Below are positions 47,573-58,500 of a stretch of DNA of 64,000 bases, in pieces. Location of the stretch: contig NZ_BMMH01000001.1 in the NCBI RefSeq assembly GCF_014645735.1, positions 884,305 through 948,304 of the forward strand, written 5' to 3'. Position 1 is the first letter of the stretch. Each line of letters begins with the position of its first letter. Origin of the DNA: Nocardia jinanensis. Its GTDB lineage: Bacteria; Actinomycetota; Actinomycetes; Mycobacteriales; Mycobacteriaceae. The notes under the pieces are model-generated. The model did no database searches, was not told the origin of the DNA, and worked only from the letters and a program-made list of their open reading frames with translations. A program made the translations under genes and the position numbers.

Positions 47573-50500
47573 TCGGATTCGCGCTCGCCCAGCTCGACCA
47601 GCAGATCACCGCCTTCGACCTGCTGTACCTGCGCGATGGCCACCCGTCCCACCACACCGCCACGCGGCGCGGTGATGGCGGCCTCCATCTTCATGGCCTC
47701 GATGGTGCCGATGGTGTCGCCCGAGGTGACCTTTTCGCCTTCGGCCACGGTCAGCGTCACCACACCGGCGAAGGGTGCCGCGATGTGATGCGGATTGTTC
47801 TTGTCGGCCTTCTCCGCGGCCGGGACCTCACTGGCGATGGAACGGTCGCGGACGGATACCGGGCGCAGTTGCCCGTTGAGGATGCACATGACCGTGCGCA
47901 TACCGCGCTCGTCGGGTTCGGCGATCGCCTCCAGACCGATGAGCAGAATGACGCCCTTCTCGAGCTGTACGCGGTGTTCCTCGCCGTGGCGCAGACCGTA
48001 GAAGAACTGGTTGGCCGACAGACCGGTGGTATCGCCGTACTTCTCCCGGTGCGCCAGGAATTCCGCGGTCGGGCCGGGGAACAGCAGCTGATTGAGGGTC
48101 GCGCGCCGCTCATCGGAGGTACCGGCCAGACCCGCCTCCTCCGCGGCGGACAACTCTGTCACGGGTTTGGCAGCACCGCGCCCGGCGAGCGCCTTCTCCC
48201 GGAACGGTTCGGGCCAGCCGCCCGCCGGGGTGCCGAGTTCGCCACGGAGGAAACCGATCACCGAATCGGGGATATCGAACCGGCCCGGATCGGCGGCGAA
48301 ATCCTCGATACCGATCCCGGAGCCCACCAGCGACAGCGCGAGGTCACCGACGACCTTGGAGGACGGGGTGACCTTGATGAGCCGGCCCAGCAGGCGATCC
48401 GCGGCCGCGTATTTCGCCTCGACCTCCTCGAACCGGTCGCCCAGCCCCAACGCGATGGCCTGCTGGCGCAGATTCGACAGCTGACCGCCGGGAATCTCGT
48501 GGGTGTACACCCGACCGGTCGGCGCGGGCAGCCCGGACTCGAACGGCGCGTACACCTTGCGCAGCGCCTCCCAGTACGGTTCCAGGTCGCAGACATTGCG
48601 CAGGTTCAACCCGGTGTCGTATTCGCTGTGCGCGGCCGCGGCCACGATCGCCGAGAGCGCGGGCTGGCTGGTGGTACCCGCCATCGCGGCCGACGCACCG
48701 TCGACCGCGTCCGCACCGGCCTGCCAGGCGGCGAGGTAGGTGGCGAGCTGCCCGCCGGGGGTGTCATGGGTGTGCACATGGACCGGCAGATCGAAATTGC
48801 TGCGCAGCGCGGTGACCAGTTTCGCCGCGGCGGGGGCGCGCAGCAGGCCGGCCATATCCTTGATCGCCAGCACATGCGCGCCCGCGTCCACGATCTGCTC
48901 GGCCAACTTCAGGTAGTAGTCGAGGGTGTAGAGCTTCTCGTCCGGGTCGGCGAGATCACCGGTGTAGCTCAACGCGACTTCGGCGATCGCGGTGCCGGTT
49001 TCGCGGACCGCGTCGATGGCCGGGCGCATCTGGTCCACATTGTTCAGGGCGTCGAAGATCCGGAAGATATCGATACCGGTCTCGGTGGCCTCGGCCACGA
49101 ACGCCCGGGTGACCCGCTCCGGGTAGGGGGTGTAGCCGACGGTGTTGCGGCCGCGCAGCAGCATCTGCAGGCAGATATTGGGAACCGCCTCGCGCAGCGC
49201 GGCCAGACGCTCCCACGGATCCTCGTAGAGGAAGCGCAGTGCCACATCGTAGGTCGCCCCACCCCACGCCTCGATGGACAGCAGTTCCGGGGTCAGTCGC
49301 GCCACATGCCCGGCCACATCGAGCAGGCCGTTGGTGCGCACCCGGGTCGCCAGCAGTGATTGGTGCGCGTCGCGGAAGGTGGTGTCGGTGACCCCGACCG
49401 CCTTCTGTTCCCGCAGTGCCCGGGCGAAACCTTCGGGACCCAGCGTCAGCAGCTTCTGCCGCGAACCGTCCGGCGGCGGCACCGACAGGTCGATCGAGGG
49501 CAGTTTGTCGTGCGGGTACACCGCTGTCGGCCGGGCGCCGTGCGGTTTGTTCACCGTGACATCGGCCAGATAGTTCAGGATCTTGGTACCGCGGTCGGCG
49601 GGTTCACGCGTGGCCAGTAGTTCCGGGCGCTCGTCGATGAACGACGTGGTGATACGGCCCGCGGTGAAATCCTCGTCGGCGAGCACCGCGAGCAGGAACG
49701 GGATATTGGTAGTGACACCGCGGATCCGGAACTCCATGAGCGCGCGCCGCGCCCGCGCCACCGCGGTCGGGAAATCTCGGCCCCGGCAGGTGAGTTTGAC
49801 CAGCATGGAATCGAAGTAGGCCCCGATCTCGGCGCCCAGGTTCGCACCGCCGTCGAGGCGGATACCGGCGCCGCCCGGGGTGCGGTAGGCGGTGATGCGG
49901 CCGGTGTCGGGACGGAATCCGTTCGCTGGGTCCTCGGTGGTGATCCGGCACTGCAACGCCGCACCCCGGATGGTCACCGCGTCCTGGCTCAGTCCCAGAT
50001 CCGCCAGACTCTCCCCGGCCGCGATCCGCAACTGCGACTGCACCAGATCCACATCGGTGATCTCCTCGGTCACCGTATGCTCCACCTGGATCCGCGGATT
50101 CATCTCGATGAACACATGCTTACCGCGCTCGTCGAGCAGGAACTCCACCGTCCCCGCACAGCTGTAACCGATCTGGCGGGCGAAGGCCACCGCATCGGCA
50201 CAGATCCGGTCCCGCAACTCCGGATCCAGATTCGGCGCCGGCGCCAGCTCGATCACCTTCTGATGCCGCCGCTGCAACGAACAGTCCCGCTCGAACAGAT
50301 GCATCACCTCGCCCTGGGTATCGGCCAGGATCTGCACCTCTATATGCCGCGGATTCACCACAGCCTGCTCCAGGAACACCGTCGGATCACCGAACGCCGA
50401 CTCCGCCTCACGCGAGGCCGCCTCGATCGCCTCCCGCAGCCCCGACCGCTCGGCGACCCGTCGCATCCCGCGTCCGCCGCCACCGGCGACAGCCTTCACG

Positions 50501-50967
50501 AATATCGGGAACTCCATGGATTCCGACGCCGTCACCAACTCCGCCACATCGGCCGAGGGCGCACTCGAATTCAGCACCGGCAGCCCGGCGGCCTTCGCCG
50601 CGGCGATCGCACGCGCCTTGTTACCGGCCAGTTCGAGCACCTCGGCGGAGGGACCGATGAAGGTGATGCCCTCCTGGGCGCACGCGGCGGCCAGATCCGG
50701 ATTCTCGGACAGGAATCCGTACCCCGGGTAGATCGCGTCGGCGCCCGCGGTCTTGGCGGCCTCGATGATCGCCGCGACCGATAGGTACGCGCGGACCGGA
50801 TGTCCTTCCTCACCGATCTCGTATGCCTCGTCGGCCTTCAGGCGGTGGACCGAATTCCGGTCTTCGTGTGGGAAGACGGCAACCGTCCCGACACCGAGCT
50901 CGTACGCCGCGCGGAAGGCTCGGATGGCGATTTCGCCGCGGTTGGCAACCAAGACTTTCGAGAACAT
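47569..50967 (-). CDS. pyc: Pyruvate carboxylase
   Basis: This biotin enzyme carboxylates pyruvate to oxaloacetate, refilling the TCA cycle. The 1132-residue product has the biotin carboxylase domain (MFSKVLVANRGEIAIRAFRA at the start; KAVAGGGGRGMRRV; LLDERGKHVFIEMNPRIQVE), the carboxyltransferase domain (VTDTTFRDAHQSLLATRVRT, IKDMAGLLRAPAAAKLV) and a C-terminal biotinyl domain with the acceptor Lys in IEAMKMEAAI. The ATG at 50967 matches the family N-terminus. It is divergent from riboswitch-metE. Confidence 0.97.
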   Translation of the reverse strand: MFSKVLVANRGEIAIRAFRAAYELGVGTVAVFPHEDRNSVHRLKADEAYEIGEEGHPVRAYLSVAAIIEAAKTAGADAIYPGYGFLSENPDLAAACAQEGITFIGPSAEVLELAGNKARAIAAAKAAGLPVLNSSAPSADVAELVTASESMEFPIFVKAVAGGGGRGMRRVAERSGLREAIEAASREAESAFGDPTVFLEQAVVNPRHIEVQILADTQGEVMHLFERDCSLQRRHQKVIELAPAPNLDPELRDRICADAVAFARQIGYSCAGTVEFLLDERGKHVFIEMNPRIQVEHTVTEEITDVDLVQSQLRIAAGESLADLGLSQDAVTIRGAALQCRITTEDPANGFRPDTGRITAYRTPGGAGIRLDGGANLGAEIGAYFDSMLVKLTCRGRDFPTAVARARRALMEFRIRGVTTNIPFLLAVLADEDFTAGRITTSFIDERPELLATREPADRGTKILNYLADVTVNKPHGARPTAVYPHDKLPSIDLSVPPPDGSRQKLLTLGPEGFARALREQKAVGVTDTTFRDAHQSLLATRVRTNGLLDVAGHVARLTPELLSIEAWGGATYDVALRFLYEDPWERLAALREAVPNICLQMLLRGRNTVGYTPYPERVTRAFVAEATETGIDIFRIFDALNNVDQMRPAIDAVRETGTAIAEVALSYTGDLADPDEKLYTLDYYLKLAEQIVDAGAHVLAIKDMAGLLRAPAAAKLVTALRSNFDLPVHVHTHDTPGGQLATYLAAWQAGADAVDGASAAMAGTTSQPALSAIVAAAAHSEYDTGLNLRNVCDLEPYWEALRKVYAPFESGLPAPTGRVYTHEIPGGQLSNLRQQAIALGLGDRFEEVEAKYAAADRLLGRLIKVTPSSKVVGDLALSLVGSGIGIEDFAADPGRFDIPDSVIGFLRGELGTPAGGWPEPFREKALAGRGAAKPVTELSAAEEAGLAGTSDERRATLNQLLFPGPTAEFLAHREKYGDTTGLSANQFFYGLRHGEEHRVQLEKGVILLIGLEAIAEPDERGMRTVMCILNGQLRPVSVRDRSIASEVPAAEKADKNNPHHIAAPFAGVVTLTVAEGEKVTSGDTIGTIEAMKMEAAITAPRGGVVGRVAIAQVQQVEGGDLLVELGERESE

Positions 50968-51107
50968 TGAACCAACGTACCCGGCGCCACATCCAGGATC
51001 GACAGCGAAGTCCACTTGGCAGGATCTTCACAAGTACGTATGGCAACGCTGCGAAGTCTTGTTCATCGCACCGTCATATTTCACCGCCCACAACCCGGGC
51101 CTGTGCG

Positions 51108-51113
51108 TATACT
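51108..51113 (+). promoter_or_regulatory. metE: Possible -10 element for the metE riboswitch transcript
   Basis: TATACT at 51108-51113 is a good -10 hexamer. A matching -35 was not found at 16-18 bp, so it would rely on other contacts. A start near 51120 would give a leader long enough to hold the riboswitch at about 51295-51466. Confidence 0.35.
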
Positions 51114-51294
51114 CCTGTGCTGCAACTTCCCGGCAGCCCGGGTGACTCGGCCGATCTTGCGAAGGTATGCGAAGCCGAACGCGACCGGGCACCGCCGTCC
51201 CGCCCTGTGCCGCTCGGCGCGTCCACGTTATTGTGGTTCACGCAGCTGGTCCGCCGGCCGGACGACAAGGAGCCCCGAACGTCCGCCCCCGGCG

Positions 51295-51466
51295 CCGAAG
51301 CCCGCACCACGCGGGTGAGAGGGAATCCGGTGGAAATCCGGAACTGTCCCGCAGCGGTGAGCAGGAACGACCGCCGTCATCAGCACTGGGCGCACAGCCT
51401 GGGAAGCGACGGCCAGTAGGTCGGCCGAATCGGCCGGTGCCCGCGAGTCCGAAGACCTGCCGGTTG
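51295..51466 (+). ncRNA. Cobalamin (B12) riboswitch upstream of metE
   Basis: The conserved core is clear: GAGAGGGAATCCGGTGGAAA, then GGAACTGTCCCGCAGCGGTG, then a CAGCACTGG element, CTGGGAAGCGACGGC, and the closing GCGAGTCCGAAGACCTGCCG. This is the RF00174 pattern. It sits about 165 bp upstream of the metE start codon. Bound adenosylcobalamin should shut off metE when the B12-dependent enzyme can work. The 5' boundary is approximate. Confidence 0.92.
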
Positions 51467-51489
51467 CACCGGATACGCCGTATCCGGTG
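51467..51489 (+). promoter_or_regulatory. Hairpin after the riboswitch (candidate expression platform)
   Basis: CACCGGATACG (51467-51477) pairs with CGTATCCGGTG (51479-51489) immediately after the riboswitch core. It could be the terminator or anti-terminator part of the expression platform. There is no U-run, so the exact mechanism is open. Confidence 0.5.
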
Positions 51490-51632
51490 GCCACCGCCTC
51501 GTGGATTGGGCGCCGCGGTCCACCAGTGCTGACATTTCGACCCGCCCGCACGGCCGGGTCGTCCGGGGTCTCATCGGTGCCCGCGCGCCCGTGAACGGCG
51601 ATGGCCGCCGAAACTCAGCACTGGAGAACACC

Positions 51633-53900
51633 GTGACTGTTATTTCGCAAAGCCCTTTCACCGCAACGGTTCTCGGACTTCCACGGGTAGGACCGCACCG
51701 GGAACTCAAACGCGCGACCGAGTCCTACTGGGCCGGGCGCATCGACGCGGCACAACTGCACGAGACCGGTCGCGCGCTGCGCCGCGACCAGTACACCGCC
51801 CTGGCCGCCGCGGGCCTGGACTCGATCCCCGTCGGCACCTTCTCCTACTACGACCAGATACTCGATACGGCCGTGCTGCTGGGTGCCCTACCGGCCCGGG
51901 TGGCCGATATCGAAGACCCGCTGGACCGCTATTTCGCTGCCGCCCGCGGGAACGAGTCGGTGGAACCGCTGGAGATGACCAAATGGTTCGATACGAACTA
52001 CCACTACCTGGTCCCCGAACTCGGTCCGGAGACCACCTTCACCCTGCACCCCGGTGATCTGCTCGCACAGGTGACGGAAGCAATCGAACTGGGAATCCCG
52101 GCCCGGCCCGTCGTCATCGGGCCGATCACCTTCCTGAAGCTCGCCAAAACCACCGGCGGCGCGGCGCTGGACCGGATCGGGGAACTGATCCCGCTGTACC
52201 AGGAGTTGCTGCGGCTGCTCGCCGAAGCGGGCGCGATATGGGTTCAACTCGACGAGCCCGCACTGGTCACCGACCTCACCGACGCCGAACTGGCAGTCGT
52301 TCGCCGCGTCTACACCGAACTGACGGAGTCGCCGAGCCGCCCGGCCGTTCTGGTCGCCACCTACTTCGGGCATCCGGGACCGGCGCTGGACGCCCTGGCC
52401 GGCACCGATATCGAAGGTATCGCGGTCGATCTGGTCGCGGGGACCGATGTCGCCGCGGTCGCGGCGGTACCCGCACTGGCACACAAACTGCTCGTCGCGG
52501 GCGTGGTCGACGGCCGGAATGTGTGGCGCACCGACCTGGACGACGCGCTGTCGACGCTGGCCACCCTGCTGGGGAGTGCGGAATCCTTGGCCGTCTCCAC
52601 TTCGTGCTCGCTGTTGCACGTCCCGTATTCGCTGGCGGTGGAGACCCGGCTCGACGACGCGCTGCGTTCCTGGCTCGCCTTCGGTGCCGAGAAGACCGCC
52701 GAGGTGCGGGTGCTGGCCACCGGACTGAATTCCGGAACCGAGTCCGTCGCGGCGGAGCTCGGGGCCGCACGCGCCGCCGCGGCGAGCCGCCGGGCCGATC
52801 CGCGGATCAGCAATGCCCAGGTGCGAGCGCGGCTGGCCGCACTGGGTCCGGAGGCTGTCCGGCGGGCACCCGCCGAGCAGCGCCGGGCCCTGCAACAGGA
52901 TCGGCTGCGCCTGCCCGCGTTGCCCACCACCACCATCGGCTCCTACCCGCAGACCTCGGCGATCCGGCTGGCCCGCGCGGCGCTGCGGGCCGGTGAGATC
53001 GACCGGGCCGAGTACGTACGACGGATGCGCGAGGAGATCAGCGAGGTCATCACCCTGCAGGAGCAGCTGGATCTCGATGTGCTGGTGCACGGCGAACCGG
53101 AACGCAACGATATGGTGCAGTACTTCGCCGAACAGCTCGACGGATTCGCGGCCACCGAACTGGGCTGGGTGCAGTCCTACGGCACCCGCTGCGTGCGCCC
53201 GCCGATCCTGTTCGGCGACGTCTCCCGCCCCGCCGCGATGACGGTGGATTGGATCACCTACGCCCAATCGCTCACCGATAAACCGGTCAAGGGCATGCTC
53301 ACCGGCCCGGTCACCATCCTGGCCTGGTCATTCGTCCGGGACGACCAGCCACTGGCGGATTCGGCCCGGCAGGTAGCCCTGTCCATCCGGGACGAGACGG
53401 TGGATCTGCAGAACGCGGGTATCCGGATCGTCCAGGTCGACGAACCGGCGCTGCGTGAACTGCTGCCGCTGCGCACCGCCGATCAGCAGACATACCTGGA
53501 CTGGTCGGTGGACGCGTTCCGGTTGGCGACCGCGGGAGTGGCCGATTCCGTCCAGATCCACACTCACCTGTGCTACTCGGAATTCGGTGAGGTGATCGAG
53601 GCGATCGCCGGGCTGGACGCCGATGTGACCTCGATCGAGGCCGCCCGGTCGCATATGGAGGTCCTGGACGATCTGAACGCGTCGGGCTTCGACGCCGGGG
53701 TGGGACCCGGTGTCTACGATATCCACTCGCCCCGGGTGCCCGGTGTCGAGGAGATCACCGCTGCCCTGCGTGCGGCACTGAAAGCCGTTCCGGCCGAACG
53801 ACTCTGGGTCAACCCGGACTGCGGCCTGAAAACCCGCGGCCCCGCCGAGGTGGAAGCCTCGCTGCGCAATATGGTGGCCGCTGCCCGTAGCGTGCGCTGA
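51633..53900 (+). CDS. metE: Cobalamin-independent methionine synthase
   Basis: MetE transfers a methyl group from methyltetrahydrofolate to homocysteine without B12. The 755-residue product begins [20 protein letters not shown] and has the N-terminal barrel and the catalytic C-terminal barrel: [40 protein letters not shown], and zinc ligands in [11 protein letters not shown] and [11 protein letters not shown]. The GTG at 51633 is chosen because GGAG lies 7 nt upstream and the length fits. A B12 riboswitch in the leader represses it, implying that the genome also has a B12-dependent MetH. Confidence 0.97.
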   Translation: MTVISQSPFTATVLGLPRVGPHRELKRATESYWAGRIDAAQLHETGRALRRDQYTALAAAGLDSIPVGTFSYYDQILDTAVLLGALPARVADIEDPLDRYFAAARGNESVEPLEMTKWFDTNYHYLVPELGPETTFTLHPGDLLAQVTEAIELGIPARPVVIGPITFLKLAKTTGGAALDRIGELIPLYQELLRLLAEAGAIWVQLDEPALVTDLTDAELAVVRRVYTELTESPSRPAVLVATYFGHPGPALDALAGTDIEGIAVDLVAGTDVAAVAAVPALAHKLLVAGVVDGRNVWRTDLDDALSTLATLLGSAESLAVSTSCSLLHVPYSLAVETRLDDALRSWLAFGAEKTAEVRVLATGLNSGTESVAAELGAARAAAASRRADPRISNAQVRARLAALGPEAVRRAPAEQRRALQQDRLRLPALPTTTIGSYPQTSAIRLARAALRAGEIDRAEYVRRMREEISEVITLQEQLDLDVLVHGEPERNDMVQYFAEQLDGFAATELGWVQSYGTRCVRPPILFGDVSRPAAMTVDWITYAQSLTDKPVKGMLTGPVTILAWSFVRDDQPLADSARQVALSIRDETVDLQNAGIRIVQVDEPALRELLPLRTADQQTYLDWSVDAFRLATAGVADSVQIHTHLCYSEFGEVIEAIAGLDADVTSIEAARSHMEVLDDLNASGFDAGVGPGVYDIHSPRVPGVEEITAALRAALKAVPAERLWVNPDCGLKTRGPAEVEASLRNMVAAARSVR

Positions 53901-53906
53901 ATCCCC

Positions 53907-53940
53907 GGTCCGGGTCGCGCCGCGCGGCGCGACCCGGACC
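53907..53940 (+). terminator. Perfect hairpin after metE
   Basis: GGTCCGGGTCGCGC (53907-53920) pairs perfectly with GCGCGACCCGGACC (53927-53940), a 14-bp stem with a 6-nt loop, beginning 7 bp past the metE stop. It is a strong intrinsic-type terminator without a U-run. Confidence 0.8.
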
Positions 53941-53942
53941 GT

Positions 53943-54095
53943 TCAGCCCTCCGGATCTCCCGCCCCCGGTTCACGGCGTTTCGGCCGCCGCGCCACACAC
54001 TGCGGGCAGGTCTGCGTCATCCGCAGCACCGGCCGCAATCGTGCCGGCGCGGACAGCGACCGCCGCACCGCCCGGCATCTCGGCCCTTCCTCCAT
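53943..54095 (-). CDS. Possible small CxxC protein
   Basis: A 50-residue frame runs from the ATG at 54095 to a TGA next to the metE terminator. It reads MEEGPRCRAVRRSLSAPARL, then RPVLRMTQTCPQCVARRPKR and a short acidic/Gly tail. It has one CPQC pair plus one more Cys, too few for a full zinc ribbon. Third positions are nearly all G/C and AAGGGG lies about 10 nt upstream, so it may be real. It lies between convergent metE and recG on the recG strand. No family is recognised. Confidence 0.4.
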   Translation of the reverse strand: MEEGPRCRAVRRSLSAPARLRPVLRMTQTCPQCVARRPKRREPGAGDPEG

Positions 54096-54267
54096 GACAC
54101 CCGACCCCTTTCCCCTCGGCGATACCGTTGCCAGGTTTGACGCCGAGCATCCCGGTACGGTTCCCGCGAGATCACGACTCTGCAGACCGCGCCGCGGCGG
54201 ATAACGGCCGCTCGATCCGCAGCCTGCGGCGCCGCCGGCCTCGAACTCGTACGGTAGGACCGGTCGA

Positions 54268-56535
54268 TCAGGATTTGGCCAGGTATTCCAGACGTTCGGA
54301 ATCGACGGCGGCGTGCATCATCGCCGCCAGGCCCGGGTGCCGGGACAGCCCGGGATCCGCTTCCACCAGCGCCCGTGCCAATTCCTGGGCCGCGGTGATG
54401 ACCTCGAGATCATCGAGCAACGAGAGCAGTCGCAGGGACCGGGTGGTTCCCGACTGCGCCGCGCCGAGCACATCACCCTCCCGCCGCTGGCGCAGATCGA
54501 GCACCGAGAGCTCGAAACCGTCGGTGGTGGCGGCGACAGCCTCCAGCCTGGTCATCGCCGGACCACCGGGCGCGGCGTCGGTGACGAGCAGGCACAACCC
54601 GGCATGCGCACCACGGCCGATCCGGCCCCGCAGCTGATGCAGCTGACTCACTCCGAACCGGTCGGCGTCCACGATCACCATCACGGTGGCGTTCGGTACG
54701 TCCACACCGACCTCGACCACCGTCGTGCAGACCAGTACATCGATATCGCCGGCATTGAAGTCGCGCATCACCTGGTCTTTTTCATCCGACGGCAGCCGCC
54801 CGTGCAGCAGTCCGATCCGCAATTGTGCCAGCGGTCCGGTGCGCAATCGTTCGAAGACGTCGACCACGGCCTGGGTGGACGGGGGCTCCTTGCCCGTATC
54901 GGCGGCCTTGCCACCCCGCCCCCGGGCGGGACCGTCCTCGTCGTCGCCGATCCGCGAGCACACGACGTAGGCCTGCCGGCCCGCACCGACCTCCTCGGTG
55001 ATCCGCTCCCAGGCCCGGTCCACCCAGTTGGGATGCACCCGGCGCGGCACCACCTTCGACTGGATCGGTGAACGTCCCCGGGGTAGTTCGGTGAGCGTCG
55101 AAGTCTCCAGGTCGCCGAGGGTGGTCATCGCGATGGTGCGCGGAATCGGGGTCGCGGTCATCACCAGCAGATGGGGTGAGAAACCCGTCTTGGCCTTGGC
55201 GCGCAGGGCATCGCGCTGCTCCACCCCGAACCGATGCTGTTCGTCCACGATCACCAGGCCCAGATCGAAGAATTCGACCGCGTCCTGGATCAACGCGTGG
55301 GTGCCGATCACGATCCCGGCTTCCCCGGTGACCGCGGCCAGCAATGCCGCGCGCTTGGTGGCCGTCGGCATGGAACCTGTCACCAATGTCACCTGTGTCG
55401 CGGTATCGGCCGCGCCGAGTTCCCCGGCCTGCCCGAGATCGCCGAGCATCGCGCACAGCGACCGATAGTGCTGGGCGGCGAGTACTTCGGTGGGCGCGAG
55501 CAGCGCGCACTGCTGACCCGCGTCGATCACCTGGAGCATCGCGTCCAGCGCGACGATGGTCTTACCCGACCCCACCTCGCCCTGCAGCAGCCGGTGCATG
55601 GGCTGCTCCCGGGACAGATCATCGGAGATCTCACCGATGACCCGGCGCTGGCCCTCGGTGAGTTCGAACGGCAGTCGTTCGCCGAAGGCGGCGACGATCC
55701 CATCGCCGCGGCGCGGACAGGCCCGGGCCGTCCGGCCCGATACCTCGTGCCGGCGTTCGGCCAGCACCAGTTGCAGCGCCAGCGCCTCGTCGAAACGCAA
55801 TCGCTGCCGGGCCCGCTCGATATCGGAGGTGTGCTCGGGCAGGTGGATCAGCCGTAGCGCATCACCCACCGGCATCAGCTCCCGCTCCTCGCGCACGTCC
55901 GCGGGCAGCGGATCCGCGAGTGGATCGAGCTGATCGAGGATCTGCCGGACACAGGCCAGGATCTCCCAGCTCTGCACCTTCGCCGTCGCCGGATACACCG
56001 GGATGAACTCGCGATCGAAGAAGGACATATCCACCCCGCCCGCGCCCTTCGCGCTCTGCGCGATACCGCGCAGATCACCCCCGCCACGCACCGTGGTGAG
56101 GGTGGGCTCGTCGTCGTCGGACTCCGGCAGGATCAGATATCCCGGGTGGCTCAGATTCCACTGGCCGGGCCGCCAATAGTTGACCGTGCCCGACATCATG
56201 GCCCGGACACCCTGCCGGATAACGTATTTCACCTTGTCACCGTTGAAGAACGTGACATCCACGCCGCGCCCGCCGCCGGTATCGAGAACCACCTTCAGCA
56301 GCGACCCCCGCCGCTGCCGCATCGGCCGCAGATCGGCCTTGGTGACCCGTCCGATCACGGTGATGTGCGCACCGTCCTCCGGCGCATCCTCGGTGAGCGG
56401 CTGGCCCTGGGTGGCGTAACGCAGCGGATAGTGGCGCAGCAGATCTTCCACAGTGTCCATATCGAACGCGTCCGCCAGCGAGGCGGCGGCTTTCGCGCCG
56501 AGCAGATGGTCGAGCCGGTCGCTCAGTGTCGCCAT
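54268..56535 (-). CDS. recG: ATP-dependent DNA helicase RecG
   Basis: RecG remodels stalled replication forks and Holliday junctions. The 755-residue product has the N-terminal wedge/OB domain (VEDLLRHYPLRYATQGQPL, VIGRVTKADLRPMRQRRGSL), Walker A LLQGEVGSGKTIVALDAMLQ, the DEQH box VDEQHRFGVEQRDALR, TATPIPRTIAMT and motif VI LHQLRGRIGRGAHAGLCLLV. It follows the DAK gene by 48 bp on the same strand, as in other actinobacteria. Confidence 0.96.
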   Translation of the reverse strand: MATLSDRLDHLLGAKAAASLADAFDMDTVEDLLRHYPLRYATQGQPLTEDAPEDGAHITVIGRVTKADLRPMRQRRGSLLKVVLDTGGGRGVDVTFFNGDKVKYVIRQGVRAMMSGTVNYWRPGQWNLSHPGYLILPESDDDEPTLTTVRGGGDLRGIAQSAKGAGGVDMSFFDREFIPVYPATAKVQSWEILACVRQILDQLDPLADPLPADVREERELMPVGDALRLIHLPEHTSDIERARQRLRFDEALALQLVLAERRHEVSGRTARACPRRGDGIVAAFGERLPFELTEGQRRVIGEISDDLSREQPMHRLLQGEVGSGKTIVALDAMLQVIDAGQQCALLAPTEVLAAQHYRSLCAMLGDLGQAGELGAADTATQVTLVTGSMPTATKRAALLAAVTGEAGIVIGTHALIQDAVEFFDLGLVIVDEQHRFGVEQRDALRAKAKTGFSPHLLVMTATPIPRTIAMTTLGDLETSTLTELPRGRSPIQSKVVPRRVHPNWVDRAWERITEEVGAGRQAYVVCSRIGDDEDGPARGRGGKAADTGKEPPSTQAVVDVFERLRTGPLAQLRIGLLHGRLPSDEKDQVMRDFNAGDIDVLVCTTVVEVGVDVPNATVMVIVDADRFGVSQLHQLRGRIGRGAHAGLCLLVTDAAPGGPAMTRLEAVAATTDGFELSVLDLRQRREGDVLGAAQSGTTRSLRLLSLLDDLEVITAAQELARALVEADPGLSRHPGLAAMMHAAVDSERLEYLAKS

Positions 56536-56583
56536 CGCGCTCCTCCTGTCACCACTGCCCGCCGGAGCGGGTCCCGCGGATAC

Positions 56584-58389
56584 TCATTCCACACCGATCT
56601 GTATCAGGTCGCCCTGCTGGCCTCCGGAATACACCGTCGCCTCGACACCGGGGAATTCGTCACCGATATGCTCCGCGAGATCGTCGGCGAGCCCGTCCGG
56701 GGCGCCCGCACCGACCAGCAGAGTCACCAATTCACCGCCCAGCCCGAGCATCCGGTCCAGCAGGGTCCGGGCCGCCGCGTGGGGATTCCGGTCGATCACC
56801 ACCACATCGTGGCCCACCAAGCCGAGACCGTCGCCGGGCGCGCAGGTCCCGACCATGGTGAGCGCTCGTCCCCCGGCGCGCCGCAGCGCGCCCCAACGGG
56901 TGCTCGCGGCCGCTTCGGACATGGTGAAGGCATCGTCCACGGCGACCCGGGCCCGGTCGTGAACGGCCAGTGCCGCCAGCCCCTGGACCATACTGGCGCT
57001 CGGCAGCAACAGCACGTCGCGGCGGGCGTCTCGTGCCGCCGCACCGACAGCCACCAGTTCGTGTGCCGGCAGAGCCCCGTTGGGCAGCACCAGCACCTCG
57101 CGATACGGCAGCTGGCGGATGGCGGCGAGCAGCACCGCCGATTCCAGCGCGCGCTCCGCGTTCAGCACCACCGCGCCGCCCGCCTCGAAGAGTGCCGCCG
57201 CACCGGCCCCGGACGCGACCGCCAGGACCCCGCGGTCGGCTGGCTCCCGGGTCCGCCCGCTGATCTGCCGCGCGGCCCGGTCGTGCACCTGCCGGGTATC
57301 CGCCGCCTCGCACACTCCGGTGATCACGGCACTACCCGTTCGCGGGCCGCTGCGGCCGGGCGGCATGCTGTCTCCGTGTTCGGTGTCCTCGGTGAGATGC
57401 TCGATACGGATTCCGTCGAGGTCGCCCACAGCCAGCCCGGCCTCCACCGCCGCACCCGCGTCCGCGCAGTGCACATGGGCGGACCAGCCGCCCGCACCGT
57501 CGCCGGCCACCACCACCGAATCACCCAGGCCGGCCAACCGGGAACGTAATTCGGCGACGAGATCCTCGCGCGCCCCGGCGATCCGGTACATCACCTCGTA
57601 ACGCTGCGCCGCTTCGCGCCGCCCCGAATGCTTCCGGGGGCCCGCGGCCCGATATTCCGCCCGGACCGGCGTCTCCCCGGTCACCACGGTGACCAACCCG
57701 TCCAGCAGCACCAGCAGCCCGCGCGCCCCGGCATCCACGACCCCGGCGTCCCGCAGCACTGCCAGCTGATCCCGGGTGTCCTCCAATGCCCGCGCCGCGG
57801 CATCCGCCCCGGCGCGCACCACTGGGGTCAGGCCGGGTTCCACGCATTCGCGCACCGCGGATCCCGCCCGGTCGAGCACCGTGAGAATGGTGCCCTCCAC
57901 CGGATCGCTCAGACTTCCCCGCACCAGCGCGGCCGCCCGGACCAGCGCGACCCGATAGGTATGCGCGGTCAGCCCCTCCGCCACCGTCGCCTCCGCGATA
58001 CCCCGCAGCACCTGAGACAGGATGATTCCGGAATTACCCCGCGCCCCGGCGGTCGCGCCCCGGGCCAGCGCCGCGGCGACCGGATGGGCGGGCAGCGGGT
58101 CAGCCGCCCCGGCGGCACCGTCACCGCCCGAGGGCGGGCGTTCGGCTTCCGCCACCGCGGCGCGCATGGTCGCCAGCAGGTTGGTCCCGGTATCGGAGTC
58201 CGGCACCGGGAACACATTGAGGGCATCGATCTCCGCGCGCCGCTGTTCCAGCGCGGCTACACAGATATGTCCCCAGGACAGAAGTTCGGCCCCGCCCAGC
58301 CCGCCCCGCGGGAAGCCGGTGGCCGGCGAACCGTCGCCGCTCACCTGCCGAGTTTCGGGCACCGCCACCTCGTCTCTCGTCGTCGCCAC
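56584..58389 (-). CDS. DAK2-domain protein (FakA-like fatty acid kinase)
   Basis: The product (about 600 residues) has an N-terminal DhaL/DAK2 nucleotide-binding domain ([56 protein letters not shown]) and a C-terminal DegV-linked region ([20 protein letters not shown]). FakA in Firmicutes phosphorylates fatty acids bound to FakB. Whether this enzyme does so is inferred. The GTG at 58389 is one of several possible starts (58368 is another); the N-terminus is uncertain. It is divergent from rpmB. Confidence 0.88.
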   Translation of the reverse strand: MATTRDEVAVPETRQVSGDGSPATGFPRGGLGGAELLSWGHICVAALEQRRAEIDALNVFPVPDSDTGTNLLATMRAAVAEAERPPSGGDGAAGAADPLPAHPVAAALARGATAGARGNSGIILSQVLRGIAEATVAEGLTAHTYRVALVRAAALVRGSLSDPVEGTILTVLDRAGSAVRECVEPGLTPVVRAGADAAARALEDTRDQLAVLRDAGVVDAGARGLLVLLDGLVTVVTGETPVRAEYRAAGPRKHSGRREAAQRYEVMYRIAGAREDLVAELRSRLAGLGDSVVVAGDGAGGWSAHVHCADAGAAVEAGLAVGDLDGIRIEHLTEDTEHGDSMPPGRSGPRTGSAVITGVCEAADTRQVHDRAARQISGRTREPADRGVLAVASGAGAAALFEAGGAVVLNAERALESAVLLAAIRQLPYREVLVLPNGALPAHELVAVGAAARDARRDVLLLPSASMVQGLAALAVHDRARVAVDDAFTMSEAAASTRWGALRRAGGRALTMVGTCAPGDGLGLVGHDVVVIDRNPHAAARTLLDRMLGLGGELVTLLVGAGAPDGLADDLAEHIGDEFPGVEATVYSGGQQGDLIQIGVE

Positions 58390-58470
58390 CGTCGAAAGCC
58401 AGGTTAGCGGCCGCTCCCGACACCGTGACCGGTGCCGGGCCGGTCTGCGCGGGTGGCGACTCACCCCGGT

Positions 58471-58500
58471 TTGGTGGATCGCAGCGGGTCGGGCTACGCT
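58471..58500 (+). promoter_or_regulatory. rpmB: Possible sigma-A promoter for rpmB
   Basis: TTGGTG (58471-58476) and TACGCT (58495-58500) are separated by 18 bp in the rpmB/DAK divergent region. They are a fair match to a housekeeping promoter and would give a leader of about 145 nt. The call is tentative. Confidence 0.35.

Noticed and set aside
47785..49359. 524-codon open frame antisense to pyc
   Set aside because: No domain is seen, and the frame follows the codon structure of pyc.
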